DNA from: Clostridia bacterium
Lineage (GTDB): Bacteria; Bacillota_A; Clostridia; Oscillospirales; CAG-272
Assembly (NCBI GenBank): GCA_017652965.1
Contig: JAGBZZ010000221.1
Location: 1-5,580 of the forward strand
Length of the DNA stretch: 5,580 nt
Reading direction: 5' to 3'
Shown: in pieces, positions 5,483 through 5,580 of the stretch
Layout: each line of letters begins with the position of its first letter
Numbering within the stretch: position 1 is the first letter of the stretch
Notes under the pieces: model-generated
Told to the model about the DNA's origin: nothing
Seen by the model: only the letters and a program-made list of their open reading frames with translations
Database searches by the model: none
Position numbers and translations under genes: made by a program

Positions 5483-5576
5483 ACGGAGAGGGTGTTCTTT
5501 GCCTTTTACCCTCTCCGTCGGCTACGCCGCCACTTCCCTTTACACAAGGGAGGCTTTTTATACCTCCCGGAAGGTA
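5483..5576 (+). repeat. Cluster of four consecutive hairpins
   Basis: An 11-bp perfect stem, ACGGAGAGGGT (5483-5493) with ACCCTCTCCGT (5508-5518), is followed without a gap by CGGC-TAC-GCCG (5519-5529), then by an 8-bp stem at 5533-5553 (one G-T wobble), then by TACCT (5561-5565) with AGGTA (5572-5576). The flanks of the second hairpin resemble the minus strand near 403-428. This looks like a dispersed structured repeat and may continue beyond the window edge. Confidence 0.65.
5533..5559 (+). terminator. Terminator-like hairpin within the hairpin cluster
   Basis: CTTCCCTT (5533-5540) pairs with AAGGGAGG (5546-5553) around the loop TACAC; after one C come five T residues (5555-5559). The shape is that of an intrinsic terminator, but there is no gene directly upstream on the plus strand, so it may be only part of the repeat. 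Confidence 0.5.
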
Positions 5577-5580
5577 ATGT

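Overview
The window looks like chromosomal DNA of a GC-rich member of the Clostridia, probably an uncultured gut Oscillospirales-type bacterium. This is inferred from clear sigma-A promoters and strong Shine-Dalgarno sites, a Clostridia-like GH25 lysozyme tail, a two-gene trkA-trkH operon, and intergenic spaces filled with short palindromic repeats of a kind I associate with that group. No species can be named from the sequence alone.

Layout. Positions 1-273 hold the C-terminal end of a GH25 (lysozyme-type) glycoside hydrolase, closed by a strong intrinsic terminator at 313-350. Positions 351-636 are a gene-free stretch with palindromes and repeat remnants. A minus-strand membrane transporter of the ArsB/NhaD type (687-1979) follows, with its own terminator at 637-671. 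The 214-bp space 1980-2193 carries two back-to-back sigma-A promoters, one for the transporter and one for the plus-strand operon trkA (2194-3558) - trkH (3555-4997), whose genes overlap by four bases. Downstream, 4999-5114 is a five-unit array of tiny three-base-loop hairpins separated by a constant ATGATG. A terminator follows at 5139-5171, then a fold-back, MITE-like repeat (5250-5457) and a cluster of four consecutive hairpins (5483-5576), one of them terminator-like.

How the genes work together. TrkH is the membrane K+ channel/transporter subunit and TrkA the cytoplasmic nucleotide-binding gating subunit. Their overlap and single promoter imply coupled synthesis of one K+ uptake system. 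The divergent ArsB/NhaD-family permease is an ion-coupled transporter of unknown substrate. Sharing a control region with trkAH may mean a joint role in ion homeostasis, but nothing in the sequence proves this.

The most unusual content is non-coding. The hairpin array directly after the trkH stop keeps its pairing while the stem and loop sequences change from unit to unit, and similar three-base-loop hairpins recur inside the other dispersed repeats of the window.
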